Assembly (NCBI GenBank): GCA_020831895.1
Contig: JAFIFS010000070.1
Span: 24,010-88,009, forward strand
Origin: Chromatiales bacterium
GTDB taxonomy: Bacteria; Pseudomonadota; Gammaproteobacteria; Steroidobacterales; GCA-2729495
Length of the DNA stretch: 64,000 nucleotides
Direction of reading: 5' to 3'
Numbering within the stretch: position 1 is the first letter of the stretch; the number at the start of each line of letters is the position of its first letter. The notes beneath the pieces are model-generated. The model was given only the letters and a program-made list of their open reading frames with translations, did not search any database and was not told the origin of the DNA. A program made the translations under genes and the position numbers. This document shows positions 10,581-18,633 of the stretch, in pieces.

Positions 10581-11711
10581 CTACAGACAGAACCGCCTGA
10601 CCAGCACTCTGAGGTACCCCAGCATCGGCTGCAGCGCCTCAAGTTCCAGGTACTCGTCCGGCTGATGCGCGCGGGCCACGTCACCGGGACCCATGACGAG
10701 TACTTCGTTGCCCGTCGCGCTGAACAGTGGCGCCTCTGTCGCGAAATCGACGGCACCCGCCGGGCAACCCGTTGCCTCTTCGGCCGCCCGGACCAGCGCG
10801 CTGCTGGCCGGTGTATCCAGCGCATCGACACCCGCAAACAATTCGGCGCATTCGGCGACCAGCCCGCGCCCCTCAACAGACGCGACGACCCGGCGCCTGA
10901 GTTCGCCGCGCAGCGCTGCGAGCGGCTGCCCGGGCAGCGGGCGAAGATCGATATCCAGCTCACAGTGCCCGCAGATCCGGTTCGGATTGTCTCCGCCGGC
11001 AATCCGCCCCAGATTCAGCGTCGTCGAGGGCACCCCGAACCGGCTGTCCATTGGACCTGCAGCCAGCTCGTCCCGCCAGGCCAGCAGGCTGCCGATAACC
11101 GCGTGCATGCCTTCCAGCGCATTGCGTCCCAGCGACGGGTTGCTTGAGTGCCCACTCTGACCCAGCAGGCGGATACGCTCCATCATCACGCCCTTGTGGG
11201 CTCGCACGGGCCTCAGACCGGTGGGCTCACCGATCAGCACGCGCCGCCCGCTGAAGGCGCCAGCCGCGGCCAGCGCCCGGGCCCCGGCCATCGTGCTTTC
11301 CTCGTCGGCGGTTGCAACCACGACCAGCGGCGCATGCAGACGCGCGCCCGCGAGCTCGGGCAGCAGGGCCAGCACCAGTGCGAGAAACCCCTTCATGTCG
11401 CAGGTGCCGAGCCCGTAGATCCGACCGTCACGCAGCTCGGCCCGCCACGGGTCGCCGCGCCACAGAGCGGGCTCGCAGGGCACGGTGTCGGTGTGACCCG
11501 CAAGCACGAGCCCCCCGGGTCCCGCACCCAGCGTCGCGACCAGATTGACCTTGCCCGGCTTTCCGGGCACGTCGATCACTTCGACCTGGCAACCGACAGA
11601 AGACAGCCGCTCGGCGAGGTAGTAGACCAGCGGCCGATTGGGCTCGTCCAGCCCGGGCAGCGTGCTCGAGACGGAGGATATGGCGACCAGCTCGGTCAGC
11701 CAGTCGATCAC
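10581..11711 (-). CDS. argE: acetylornithine deacetylase
   Basis: M20 metallopeptidase family enzyme (376 residues) that removes the acetyl group from N-acetylornithine in arginine synthesis. Metal and catalytic motifs: LAGHTDTVP (His/Asp), YGLGTCDMKGF (bridging Asp) and VVATADEESTMAGA (Glu pair). The dimerisation lid domain (about 175-285) is present. The first codon is GTG at 11709-11711, 35 bases after the ccmI stop, so it may be transcribed with the ccm operon. Related M20 deacylases are hard to exclude, but ArgE is the best reading. Confidence 0.88.
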   Translation of the reverse strand: MIDWLTELVAISSVSSTLPGLDEPNRPLVYYLAERLSSVGCQVEVIDVPGKPGKVNLVATLGAGPGGLVLAGHTDTVPCEPALWRGDPWRAELRDGRIYGLGTCDMKGFLALVLALLPELAGARLHAPLVVVATADEESTMAGARALAAAGAFSGRRVLIGEPTGLRPVRAHKGVMMERIRLLGQSGHSSNPSLGRNALEGMHAVIGSLLAWRDELAAGPMDSRFGVPSTTLNLGRIAGGDNPNRICGHCELDIDLRPLPGQPLAALRGELRRRVVASVEGRGLVAECAELFAGVDALDTPASSALVRAAEEATGCPAGAVDFATEAPLFSATGNEVLVMGPGDVARAHQPDEYLELEALQPMLGYLRVLVRRFCL

Positions 11712-11746
11712 CCGCGAGATCGGGACGGTATTACCCGCGATCGGGC

Positions 11747-12778
11747 TCAGGGCTCGTAGACCTGGTCTATCACCAGGTTCACGGCATCCCCGCTGCCAGC
11801 CTCCCAGGTGGCAACGCCAAAGATGTCGCCCGCCTGGGCCGAAGCATCGCCGCCATTGGCAACCCGGGCAATGATCTGTGCGCGCTCCAGGTTCACCAGA
11901 GAGAGGCCGGGGAGCATCACGTCCTGGTCTGAAACCGGGATATCTGCGGGCAGTCGTCCGGCGTCCAGCCGGACAGCGGCCAGCGGCAGCCCGCCTTCGA
12001 GGCTGGCTGCATCCCGCACGACGAGGAACATAGGCGCTCCGGCCCGCACGCGATCGCGCAGGCCCTCGTCGACGCTGACACGGACGGAAAAGCGCGCCGG
12101 CCCCGCCGGCGGGACGGGCGCCGCACCCGAGCGCGCAACCTGGCGCAGCGTCGCGAGTTCGCGCTCGAGCACGCCGCGGATCTCCTCCGGAGGCGAGAGC
12201 GCCATCAGAGACTCCCAGCGGGAGACGGCCACGGTGAACTCGCTGCGCGCGATGGCGGCCAGCCCACCGTACCAGAGCGCCCTCGCGTTCTCCGGCTCAC
12301 GGTCAAGCGCAGCCTCGACCAGGCGCCCCGCATCAGCCGCAAGCGCCGAGCGGTCCATCAGCGCCATCGCCTCAGCCAGCCCGAGCATTGCCATCACGTC
12401 CTGCCCGCCGCTGAGTGCCAGTGCGCGCTCATAGGCCAGGGCACCCTCGGCAAACTGCCCGAGACTTACATGGGCACTGCCCAGCACCAGCCATGTGTCG
12501 AGGTCTTCGGGGTCTGCCTGCAGCCGAACCTCGAGGGCACGCATGGCCTCCTCCATGGAGCCGGGCGGAGGCGCCAGCGCCTGTTCATCGCCCACGCGGC
12601 TCCAGTCGTGGTTGGTCACCACCAGATAGCTTGCCAGGACCGCCACGGGAAGGAGAACCGCTATGGCCACGCCAGGCCCTAATGCAGCCCGTCCATCGCG
12701 CATCAGAGGGCGCACGAGGATGAGGACGGCCGCCAGGGCGGCGATCAGCGCCAGAACGATGAACACAGCCAGGCTCAT
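11747..12778 (-). CDS. ccmI: cytochrome c maturation protein CcmI
   Basis: Last gene of the ccm operon, about 343 residues from ATG 12778, which overlaps the ccmH stop (ATGA). Two N-terminal membrane helices (MSLAVFIVLALIAALAAVLI and a second near residues 40-60) flank a short cytoplasmic loop. A periplasmic TPR region (about 85-200) follows, then a C-terminal domain (FSVRVSVDEGL onward). CcmI holds the C-terminus of apocytochrome c and delivers it to the CcmF/H haem lyase. Overall size and layout fit the full-length proteobacterial form. Confidence 0.9.
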   Translation of the reverse strand: MSLAVFIVLALIAALAAVLILVRPLMRDGRAALGPGVAIAVLLPVAVLASYLVVTNHDWSRVGDEQALAPPPGSMEEAMRALEVRLQADPEDLDTWLVLGSAHVSLGQFAEGALAYERALALSGGQDVMAMLGLAEAMALMDRSALAADAGRLVEAALDREPENARALWYGGLAAIARSEFTVAVSRWESLMALSPPEEIRGVLERELATLRQVARSGAAPVPPAGPARFSVRVSVDEGLRDRVRAGAPMFLVVRDAASLEGGLPLAAVRLDAGRLPADIPVSDQDVMLPGLSLVNLERAQIIARVANGGDASAQAGDIFGVATWEAGSGDAVNLVIDQVYEP

Positions 12779-13227
12779 TCGCGCCTCGCCTCTGCCGCCA
12801 GAAGCTCCGCCTGCTCCTCGTCTTCGTCCGGAATCGGCAGGCTGGCCCGGCGCTGGACGACGCGCCACAGTGCCCAGAAGCCGGCCAGAAGCAGCAGCCC
12901 CGGCGCGAACCAGAGCAGCGCCGTCGCGGCCGTGAAGCGCGGACGGTACAGCACGAAATCCCCGTAGCGAGCCAGCAGGAAGCCGCGGATCTCCTGTTCG
13001 TCCTGGCCCTGCTCGATGAGGTTGCGAATCTCGCGCCGCAGATCCGAGGCAAGCGGTGCATTGGAGTCACCGATGGGCTGGTTCTGGCAGACGAGGCAGC
13101 GCACCTCCTTCAGCAGCCGCTCATAAAGCGCCTGCTGCTCCGGATTGTCGAGCGGATCCTTGATGTCGATCGCGACACCGGTCAGCGGCAGCATGAAAAG
13201 CAGAAGCAGCAGCCAGCGCGACATCAA
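12775..13227 (-). CDS. ccmH: cytochrome c maturation protein CcmH
   Basis: 150 residues: signal or anchor peptide, the redox motif LVCQNQ (VRCLVCQNQPIGDS, about 36-48) that reduces apocytochrome c CxxCH sites, a helical region SDLRREIRNLIEQGQ and a C-terminal transmembrane helix (ALLWFAPGLLLLAGFWALW). This is the short form, without the TPR fusion found in E. coli CcmH; the TPR part is the separate ccmI. ATGA overlaps join it to ccmG and ccmI. Confidence 0.95.
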   Translation of the reverse strand: MMSRWLLLLLFMLPLTGVAIDIKDPLDNPEQQALYERLLKEVRCLVCQNQPIGDSNAPLASDLRREIRNLIEQGQDEQEIRGFLLARYGDFVLYRPRFTAATALLWFAPGLLLLAGFWALWRVVQRRASLPIPDEDEEQAELLAAEARRE

Positions 13228-13754
13228 CCCTGCCCCCTTGCCGCACGGATCCGCGGCATGAACTCGCGCTCCCAGATCTCCAGCGTGATCGGTGCGACAT
13301 GCTTGTAGAGCACCTGCCCGTCCGCATCCAGCAGGAAGGTTTCAGGAGATCCATACACGCCCCAGTCAATCGCGACACGTCCGTCGAGGTCCATGGCCAC
13401 GACCACATAAGGGTCGCCCAGCTGCTCCAGCCACCGGCGCGCCATGGTGGGATCATCCTTCCAGTTGAGCCCGTAGATCGGGACTTCGTTGGTGGCGGCG
13501 ATCTGCATCAGCGCCTGGTGTTCCTCGCGGCAGCCGATGCACCAGGTAGCCCAGACGTTGAGCAGGCTCACCTCTCCGAGCATCTGGCTGTAGGAGAATT
13601 CCTGCTCCGGGTCGTCGAGCCGCGGCAGCGTGAACGCCGGCAGGGGCCGGCCAATCAGCGGGGACGGGACGTAACCCGGGTCCCGGCCCAGGCCGACCAG
13701 CAGGAAGACCGCCAGCCCCAGAAACAGCCCGATCGGGAGGGTGAAGCGCAGCAT
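13224..13754 (-). CDS. ccmG: thiol:disulfide interchange protein CcmG/DsbE
   Basis: 176 residues with an N-terminal membrane anchor and a periplasmic thioredoxin fold. The active site is WATWCIGCREEH (CxxC), and the GVYGSPETFLLDADGQV segment with its cis-Pro region is normal for this family. It keeps CcmH/apocytochrome cysteines reduced. The start overlaps the ccmF stop by one base (TGATG at 13752-13756). Confidence 0.95.
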   Translation of the reverse strand: MLRFTLPIGLFLGLAVFLLVGLGRDPGYVPSPLIGRPLPAFTLPRLDDPEQEFSYSQMLGEVSLLNVWATWCIGCREEHQALMQIAATNEVPIYGLNWKDDPTMARRWLEQLGDPYVVVAMDLDGRVAIDWGVYGSPETFLLDADGQVLYKHVAPITLEIWEREFMPRIRAARGQG

Positions 13755-15739
13755 CAGGCGCGCGGATCCCGTGGGAGGGCTGGAACCCTGGCTGGCACAG
13801 GCCCGCCCGCCGCGCTGGCGGGTGCCGCCACAGGCACGCGGTAACGCCGGTCGGTCATCGCGACGAGGCCACCCAGTGCCATGATTGCGCTGCCGAGCCA
13901 GAGAAAGCTGATCAGCGGCTTGTACTGCAGCCGGAAACTCCAGGCATTCGCCCCCAGATCGTCGCCCAGCGCCACGAAAACGTCGCGCTGCATGCGCGAA
14001 TGTATCCCAGCCTCGGTCATCGGTGCAGTCTGGACGAAGTAGACACGCTTCTCGGGGAATACCGTTCCGACCGGCTGGCCATCCCTGCTGATCGCCATCT
14101 CGGCCTGCATCGCGTCGAAATTCGGCCCCCGGACCGGGCGGATCGCGCGGAACGTGACCTCGTAATCGCCTATGGCTACGGTCTCACCCAGCCCTATACG
14201 CTGGTCTGTCTCGATGTCGAAGGAGGAGACGACGGTCACGCCGAGCACGAAGATACCCAGCCCGAAATGCGCGGTCAGCATGCCGGCGGCGCCCCGCGTG
14301 ATGCGCGGCCCTCGGCCGAGCAGGCTGCGCACCGGGTCGATCAGCGCTGTACCGATCAGCCAGGCTGCGGCGATCACGCCGGCACCGGTCAATACCGAAT
14401 TGCTCCCGTAGACAGCCCACGGCAGTGCGATGCCGGCAACCAGGGCGAGCAGCGCAATCCATCGCAGGCGGCGCCAGAGCGGCGTCCAGCTGAACGACCG
14501 CCACGCCGTATGCATGCCTATCCCGACGAAAAGCAGCAGTGGCAGCATCGGAATGATGAAGGCGATGTCGAAGTACGGCGGGCCGACCGAGATCTTGCCC
14601 ATGTTCAGCGCGTCGAGGAACAGCGGATACAAGGTGCCCAGCAGTATCAGGCCCGTTGCCACGCACAGCAGCACGTTGTTAACCAGCAGGAAGCTCTCGC
14701 GGGAGAGTGGCTGGAAGCCGACGGCCCTGTCCAGCGTGGGTGCGCGCCATGCATAGAGCATGAGGGCGGCACCGACGACTAGCGTGAGGAAAACCAGTAT
14801 GAACAACCCGCGGGAAGGATCGCTCGCGAACGAGTGAACCGACACCAGGACGCCCGAGCGCACGAGGAAAGTACCCAGCAGGCTGAAGGAGAAGGCCGCG
14901 ATGGCCAGCAGCAGTGTCGTGCCCTTGAACAGTCCGCGCTTCTCGGTAACCGCCAGCGAGTGGATCAGCGCCGTGCCGACCAGCCAGGGCATGAACGAAG
15001 CATTCTCGACCGGGTCCCAGAACCACCAGCCGCCCCAGCCGAGCTCGTAGTAGGCCCACCAGCTGCCCAGCGCGATGCCGATGGTCAGGAAGGTCCAGGC
15101 CGCTATCGTCCACGGCCGGGCCCACCGCGCCCAGGCCTGGTCAACGCGCCCGGCCAGCAGCGCAGCGGCGGCGAAACCGAAGGCCACGGCAAAGCCGACG
15201 TAGCCCATGTAGAGCATGGGCGGATGCAGCGCCATGGCCGGATCCTGCAGCAGCGGGTTCAGGTCGCGCCCGTCAATGGGAATCGGCCACAAGCGCTCGA
15301 ACGGGTTCGAGGTAAACAGCGTGAAGCTCAGGAAGCCGATGCTGATGATCCCCATGACGCCGAGGATCCGGCTCGACATCTCAACCGGCAGCTGCCGGCT
15401 GAAAGCCGCGACGGCCGCGGTCCATATCGCCAGCACCAGTGCCCAGAGCACCAAAGAACCCTCGTGCCCGCCCCAGACGGCCGTGATGCGGTAGATCAGC
15501 GGCAGCTGGGTGTTGGAGTTCGCGGCCACGTACCAGACGGAGAAGTCGTGCTGGATGAAGGCCGCCGTCAGGATCGCGTAGGCGATTGCGACGAAGACCA
15601 GCTGGCCTGCCGCCGCAGGCACAGCTATGGCCATCCAGCCTGCTCGGCCAGTCTGGGCACCGACAAGCGGGAAGAAGGCCTGGCAGATGGCCAGGCACAG
15701 CGCAATGATCAGGCAGATCTGTCCGAGCTCAGGCCACAC
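13754..15739 (-). CDS. ccmF: haem lyase subunit CcmF
   Basis: 661-residue polytopic membrane protein that, with CcmH and CcmI, attaches haem to apocytochrome c. The WWD motif WGGWWFWDPVENASFMPWL (about residues 225-245) is complete, with flanking periplasmic His residues (for example HPPMLYMGYVG and GHEGSLVLW). A large C-terminal periplasmic domain precedes the last helix (LISFLWLGSAIMALGG). The first codon is GTG at 15739, 11 bases after the ccmE stop. Confidence 0.96.
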   Translation of the reverse strand: MWPELGQICLIIALCLAICQAFFPLVGAQTGRAGWMAIAVPAAAGQLVFVAIAYAILTAAFIQHDFSVWYVAANSNTQLPLIYRITAVWGGHEGSLVLWALVLAIWTAAVAAFSRQLPVEMSSRILGVMGIISIGFLSFTLFTSNPFERLWPIPIDGRDLNPLLQDPAMALHPPMLYMGYVGFAVAFGFAAAALLAGRVDQAWARWARPWTIAAWTFLTIGIALGSWWAYYELGWGGWWFWDPVENASFMPWLVGTALIHSLAVTEKRGLFKGTTLLLAIAAFSFSLLGTFLVRSGVLVSVHSFASDPSRGLFILVFLTLVVGAALMLYAWRAPTLDRAVGFQPLSRESFLLVNNVLLCVATGLILLGTLYPLFLDALNMGKISVGPPYFDIAFIIPMLPLLLFVGIGMHTAWRSFSWTPLWRRLRWIALLALVAGIALPWAVYGSNSVLTGAGVIAAAWLIGTALIDPVRSLLGRGPRITRGAAGMLTAHFGLGIFVLGVTVVSSFDIETDQRIGLGETVAIGDYEVTFRAIRPVRGPNFDAMQAEMAISRDGQPVGTVFPEKRVYFVQTAPMTEAGIHSRMQRDVFVALGDDLGANAWSFRLQYKPLISFLWLGSAIMALGGLVAMTDRRYRVPVAAPASAAGGPVPARVPALPRDPRA

Positions 15740-15750
15740 GATGCTCTACC

Positions 15751-16215
15751 TCAGTATCCCGCCGGCTGTGCAGGCTTGCTGGGCAGCGCGTGCCCCTGGG
15801 CCGCGAGAGCCGCCGCGACTTCCGGCGACATGTAGTTTTCGTCGTGGCGGGCCAGGATCTCGTCAGCACGGAACATGCCCGACAGCGGGTCGAGCGTGCC
15901 GATCGCCACCACGCCCTGGTTCTCGCGAAACAGGTCGGGCAGCACGCCAATGTAGCTGACCGTCACGGTCCCGTTGCCGTCCGTCACATCGAACAGCAGT
16001 TCGATCTCACCCGGCTCGCGGCGCAGCGAACCCTCGGTGACGAGGCCGCCGAGACGAAAACGTCTGTCGAGGGGGGCCTCTCCGGCAGCCACCTCGGTGG
16101 GGCTGAAGAAGTAGAGCCAGTTGTCCTGGAACGCCCGCAGCGCCAGCGTCACGGCGACGACCGCGCCGAGAAAAACCAGGCCGACACCCACCATGCGGTA
16201 CTGTCTTGGGGTCAT
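15751..16215 (-). CDS. ccmE: haem chaperone CcmE
   Basis: 154 residues: an N-terminal anchor helix, a periplasmic OB fold (RRFRLGGLVTEGSL, FDVTDGNGTVTVSYIGVLPDLFRE) and the haem-binding motif HDENY near residues 122-126 whose His forms the covalent haem adduct. CcmE accepts haem from CcmABCD and passes it to CcmF. ATG 16215 overlaps the ccmD stop (ATGA). Confidence 0.97.
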   Translation of the reverse strand: MTPRQYRMVGVGLVFLGAVVAVTLALRAFQDNWLYFFSPTEVAAGEAPLDRRFRLGGLVTEGSLRREPGEIELLFDVTDGNGTVTVSYIGVLPDLFRENQGVVAIGTLDPLSGMFRADEILARHDENYMSPEVAAALAAQGHALPSKPAQPAGY

Positions 16216-16385
16216 CCCTCACCACTCCTGCGAGACTGACGCGCCAGCCTGCGAGCCAGCCGTTCACGCGTCCACTTCTCCCCGCGACGTGCTGCCACGA
16301 CGTTTGCCGCCAGCACCACGGCCGAGATACCAAAGGCCGCCCAGACATACGGCCCATGCCCGCCCATCGCCAGAAATTCAGCCAA
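16212..16385 (-). CDS. ccmD: haem exporter small subunit CcmD (TTG start)
   Basis: A 57-residue gene, easy to miss because it begins with TTG at 16385, directly after the ccmC stop (TGATTG). The product reads (M)AEFLAMGGHGPYVWAAFGI, then a single membrane helix to about residue 32, then a basic cytoplasmic tail (RRGEKWTRERLARRLARQ). EFLAMGG..YVW is the CcmD hallmark and supports the TTG start over the internal ATG at 16367. CcmD helps release holo-CcmE from CcmC. The stop overlaps ccmE by ATGA. Confidence 0.88.
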   Translation of the reverse strand: MAEFLAMGGHGPYVWAAFGISAVVLAANVVAARRGEKWTRERLARRLARQSRRSGEG

Positions 16386-17141
16386 TCAGTTTATCCCGTG
16401 TTTCATCTCGCCGCGCAGCAATTCCTGCACCCAGCGGGCGTGGAACTCGCGCTCCAGCACCTGGCTGCGCACACGGCTGAACAAAAGCCCCATGAACAGC
16501 AGCTGGTAGGCCACGATCATCACCAGCAGCGGCCACAGCATGTCGCCCGTTATGGAAGGGCCGCCCGCCTTCATGATGGTACGGCCCTGGTGCAGCGTGT
16601 TCCACCAGACGACAGAGAAATGGATGATCGGGACGTTCACCACGCCGACGATCGCCAGCAGGCCGCTGGCGCGGTCGGCCCGGGCCACATCATCGAAAGC
16701 ACTGCGCAGAGCCATATATCCAAGGAACAGAAAAAGCAGGATAAGTTCCGAAGTCAGCCGCGGATCCCAGTCCCAGTAGGTGCCCCAGGTGGGCTTGCCC
16801 CACACCGCACCGGTTACCAGCGCGAGGAAGGTAAAGGATGCCCCGATCGGTGCGCAGGAGGCAGCCACCGCATGCGCGAGCTTGATGCGCCAGATCAGGC
16901 CGATCGCTGCAGCCACCGCCATCAGCAGGTACACGGCCATGGACAGGTAGGCACTGGGCACGTGAACGTAGATGATCCGGAAGCTGTTGCCCTGCAGATA
17001 ATCCGGTGGCGCCAGCACCAGGCCGCCATAGAGCCCGATCAGCAGCAGCGGCACCGAGGCATAGAGAAACCAGGGGGAAATGATGCCGGAGATGCGATAA
17101 AAATGCGGCGGTGAGGCCAGCTGATAGAACCAGGTCCACAT
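16386..17141 (-). CDS. ccmC: haem exporter CcmC
   Basis: About 251 residues starting MWTWFYQLASPPHFY at ATG 17141; a longer upstream frame has no CcmC-like sequence. Six membrane helices and the WWD-type motif WGTYWDWDPRLTSELILLF, which binds haem for CcmE. Conserved His residues lie in IIYVHVPSAY and NVPIIHFSVVWWNTLHQG. It sits between ccmB (13-base gap) and ccmD. Confidence 0.96.
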   Translation of the reverse strand: MWTWFYQLASPPHFYRISGIISPWFLYASVPLLLIGLYGGLVLAPPDYLQGNSFRIIYVHVPSAYLSMAVYLLMAVAAAIGLIWRIKLAHAVAASCAPIGASFTFLALVTGAVWGKPTWGTYWDWDPRLTSELILLFLFLGYMALRSAFDDVARADRASGLLAIVGVVNVPIIHFSVVWWNTLHQGRTIMKAGGPSITGDMLWPLLVMIVAYQLLFMGLLFSRVRSQVLEREFHARWVQELLRGEMKHGIN

Positions 17142-17154
17142 CAGGTGTCTTCCA

Positions 17155-17829
17155 TCAATCCAGGCTGATCCGAATCGCCGCGGCGGCGGCCAGTGGCGCC
17201 AGCGGCAGCGCCAGCGCCAGCAGCGCCCCGAGCAGGTAGAAGATCCCGGTGACGTCGTCCCCGCCTGCGGCCATATCCGTGGCCCTTGCGCCAATCATCA
17301 GCACTGGCACCATCAGCGGAGTGACCAGTAGCGCAAGGAGCGCGCCGGCATGGCGAAGGCCTGCCGTCAGCGCTGCCCCGATCGCCCCGATCAGGCTCAG
17401 CACCGGGGTGCCCAGCAGCAGGCTGATCACCAGCGCCCAAGTGCCTGCTGCAGGCAGATGGTAGGTGATCCCGGCGACCGGTGCCAGCAACACCAGCGGC
17501 ACGCCAGTCACGAGCCAGTGCGCCAGGATTTTGGCGAGCATCAGCCAGGGCAGAGGCACGGGCTGCAGGACAAGCTGTTCCAGCGTACCGTCCTCGAGGT
17601 CGGCGCGGAACAGCGCCCCGAGCGACATCAGTGTGGCGAGCAGTGCCGAAATCCACAGTACTCCGGGCCCGATGATCCGCAATACCTCGGGGCGCGGGCT
17701 GAGGGCCAGCGGATAAAGTGTAATGACGATCAGGAAAAACAGCAGCGGACTCGCCACATCCGCCCGCCGCCTCATGACCACCTGCAGGTCGCGCTGCAAC
17801 ACCGCACTGAAGCGGGATAGCGGGCTCAA
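17155..17829 (-). CDS. ccmB: haem exporter permease CcmB
   Basis: 224-residue ABC-2 type permease with six membrane helices. The opening RFSAVLQRDLQVVMRRRADV and the segment DLEDGTLEQLVLQPVPLPWL are diagnostic for CcmB. It works with CcmA and CcmC in loading haem on CcmE. The start codon is TTG at 17827-17829, overlapping the ccmA stop as TTGA; no ATG or GTG fits as well. Confidence 0.93.
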   Translation of the reverse strand: MSPLSRFSAVLQRDLQVVMRRRADVASPLLFFLIVITLYPLALSPRPEVLRIIGPGVLWISALLATLMSLGALFRADLEDGTLEQLVLQPVPLPWLMLAKILAHWLVTGVPLVLLAPVAGITYHLPAAGTWALVISLLLGTPVLSLIGAIGAALTAGLRHAGALLALLVTPLMVPVLMIGARATDMAAGGDDVTGIFYLLGALLALALPLAPLAAAAAIRISLD

Positions 17830-18443
17830 CTGAATGCCCCCAGGCGCAGTTCGACACGGGGCCTGAGGCGCGCACCCAGCTCGAGATGGGCGGCGATCAC
17901 GGCGATGCCCCCTCCCCCGATGTGGTCTGCCACCAGCGCTTCCAGCAGTTCACGGCCCGCCGCATCGAGGTTAGTGAAGGGCTCGTCCAGTACCCAGACC
18001 GGGGCCCTGGCCAGGTGCAGACGAGCCATGGCCAGGCGACGCTGCTGTCCTGCGGACAGCTGGCGGACCTCGACATCAAGGCGCTCGCCGAGCCCGAGCC
18101 TGGCAGCCAGGGGCTCGAGCCCGTCATGCGCCCCGTCCAGCATGGCGGCGAAGAAGCGCAGATTCTGCAGCACCGTCAGCTCGCGCTTGACGCCCGGCAG
18201 GTGCCCGAGCCAAGCGAACAGGGGCCGACCGTCCGGCAGGGCCGAGGGTGGTGGCCCACCGTCCCAGGAGACCTGCCCGCACTCCGGCTCGATGAAGCCA
18301 ACGATGACGCGCAGCAGCGTGGTCTTGCCCGATCCGTTGGCGCCGGTGACCAGCAGCACGTTGCCGGGAGTCACGCTGAAGCCAAGGTCAGCGAACAGGC
18401 AATGATCGCCGCGCCAGAGCATCAGATCTTTAGCTTGCAGCAA
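17826..18443 (-). CDS. ccmA: haem exporter ATP-binding protein CcmA
   Basis: 205-residue ABC ATPase, first gene of the ccm operon. Walker A GANGSGKTTLLR (about 34-45), signature LSAGQQRRLAMARL, Walker B VWVLDEPFTNLD and a switch His (AAHLELG). ATP hydrolysis by CcmAB frees holo-CcmE from CcmCD. The operon runs 18443 to 11747 in the canonical A-B-C-D-E-F-G-H-I order with gaps no larger than 13 bases. Confidence 0.96.
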   Translation of the reverse strand: MLQAKDLMLWRGDHCLFADLGFSVTPGNVLLVTGANGSGKTTLLRVIVGFIEPECGQVSWDGGPPPSALPDGRPLFAWLGHLPGVKRELTVLQNLRFFAAMLDGAHDGLEPLAARLGLGERLDVEVRQLSAGQQRRLAMARLHLARAPVWVLDEPFTNLDAAGRELLEALVADHIGGGGIAVIAAHLELGARLRPRVELRLGAFS

Positions 18444-18500
18444 TATCAGGGCCTTAGAAAAAATAATTCAGTCAAATTTTTACTAAGCTGCGGCCAGGCC
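18444..18500 (-). promoter_or_regulatory. AT-rich leader upstream of the ccm operon
   Basis: This stretch is notably AT-rich against the local background. On the minus strand it holds a TTGACT hexamer (18470-18475), but no -10 at the expected spacing is clear. It is the likely promoter zone for ccmA; the exact site is uncertain. Confidence 0.35.
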
Positions 18501-18633
18501 GCAGCCTGTACTGCGGGACCGGGAACCCGGCTTTTGCTCCGCCGCGGCGGGCAGCCTACACTGCCGGCCAGATTTTTGCCCTGCCAATTTCGGCCTTCGC
18601 AGACTCCTCCCCCGGTCCTGGAGAGGCCTGGCC

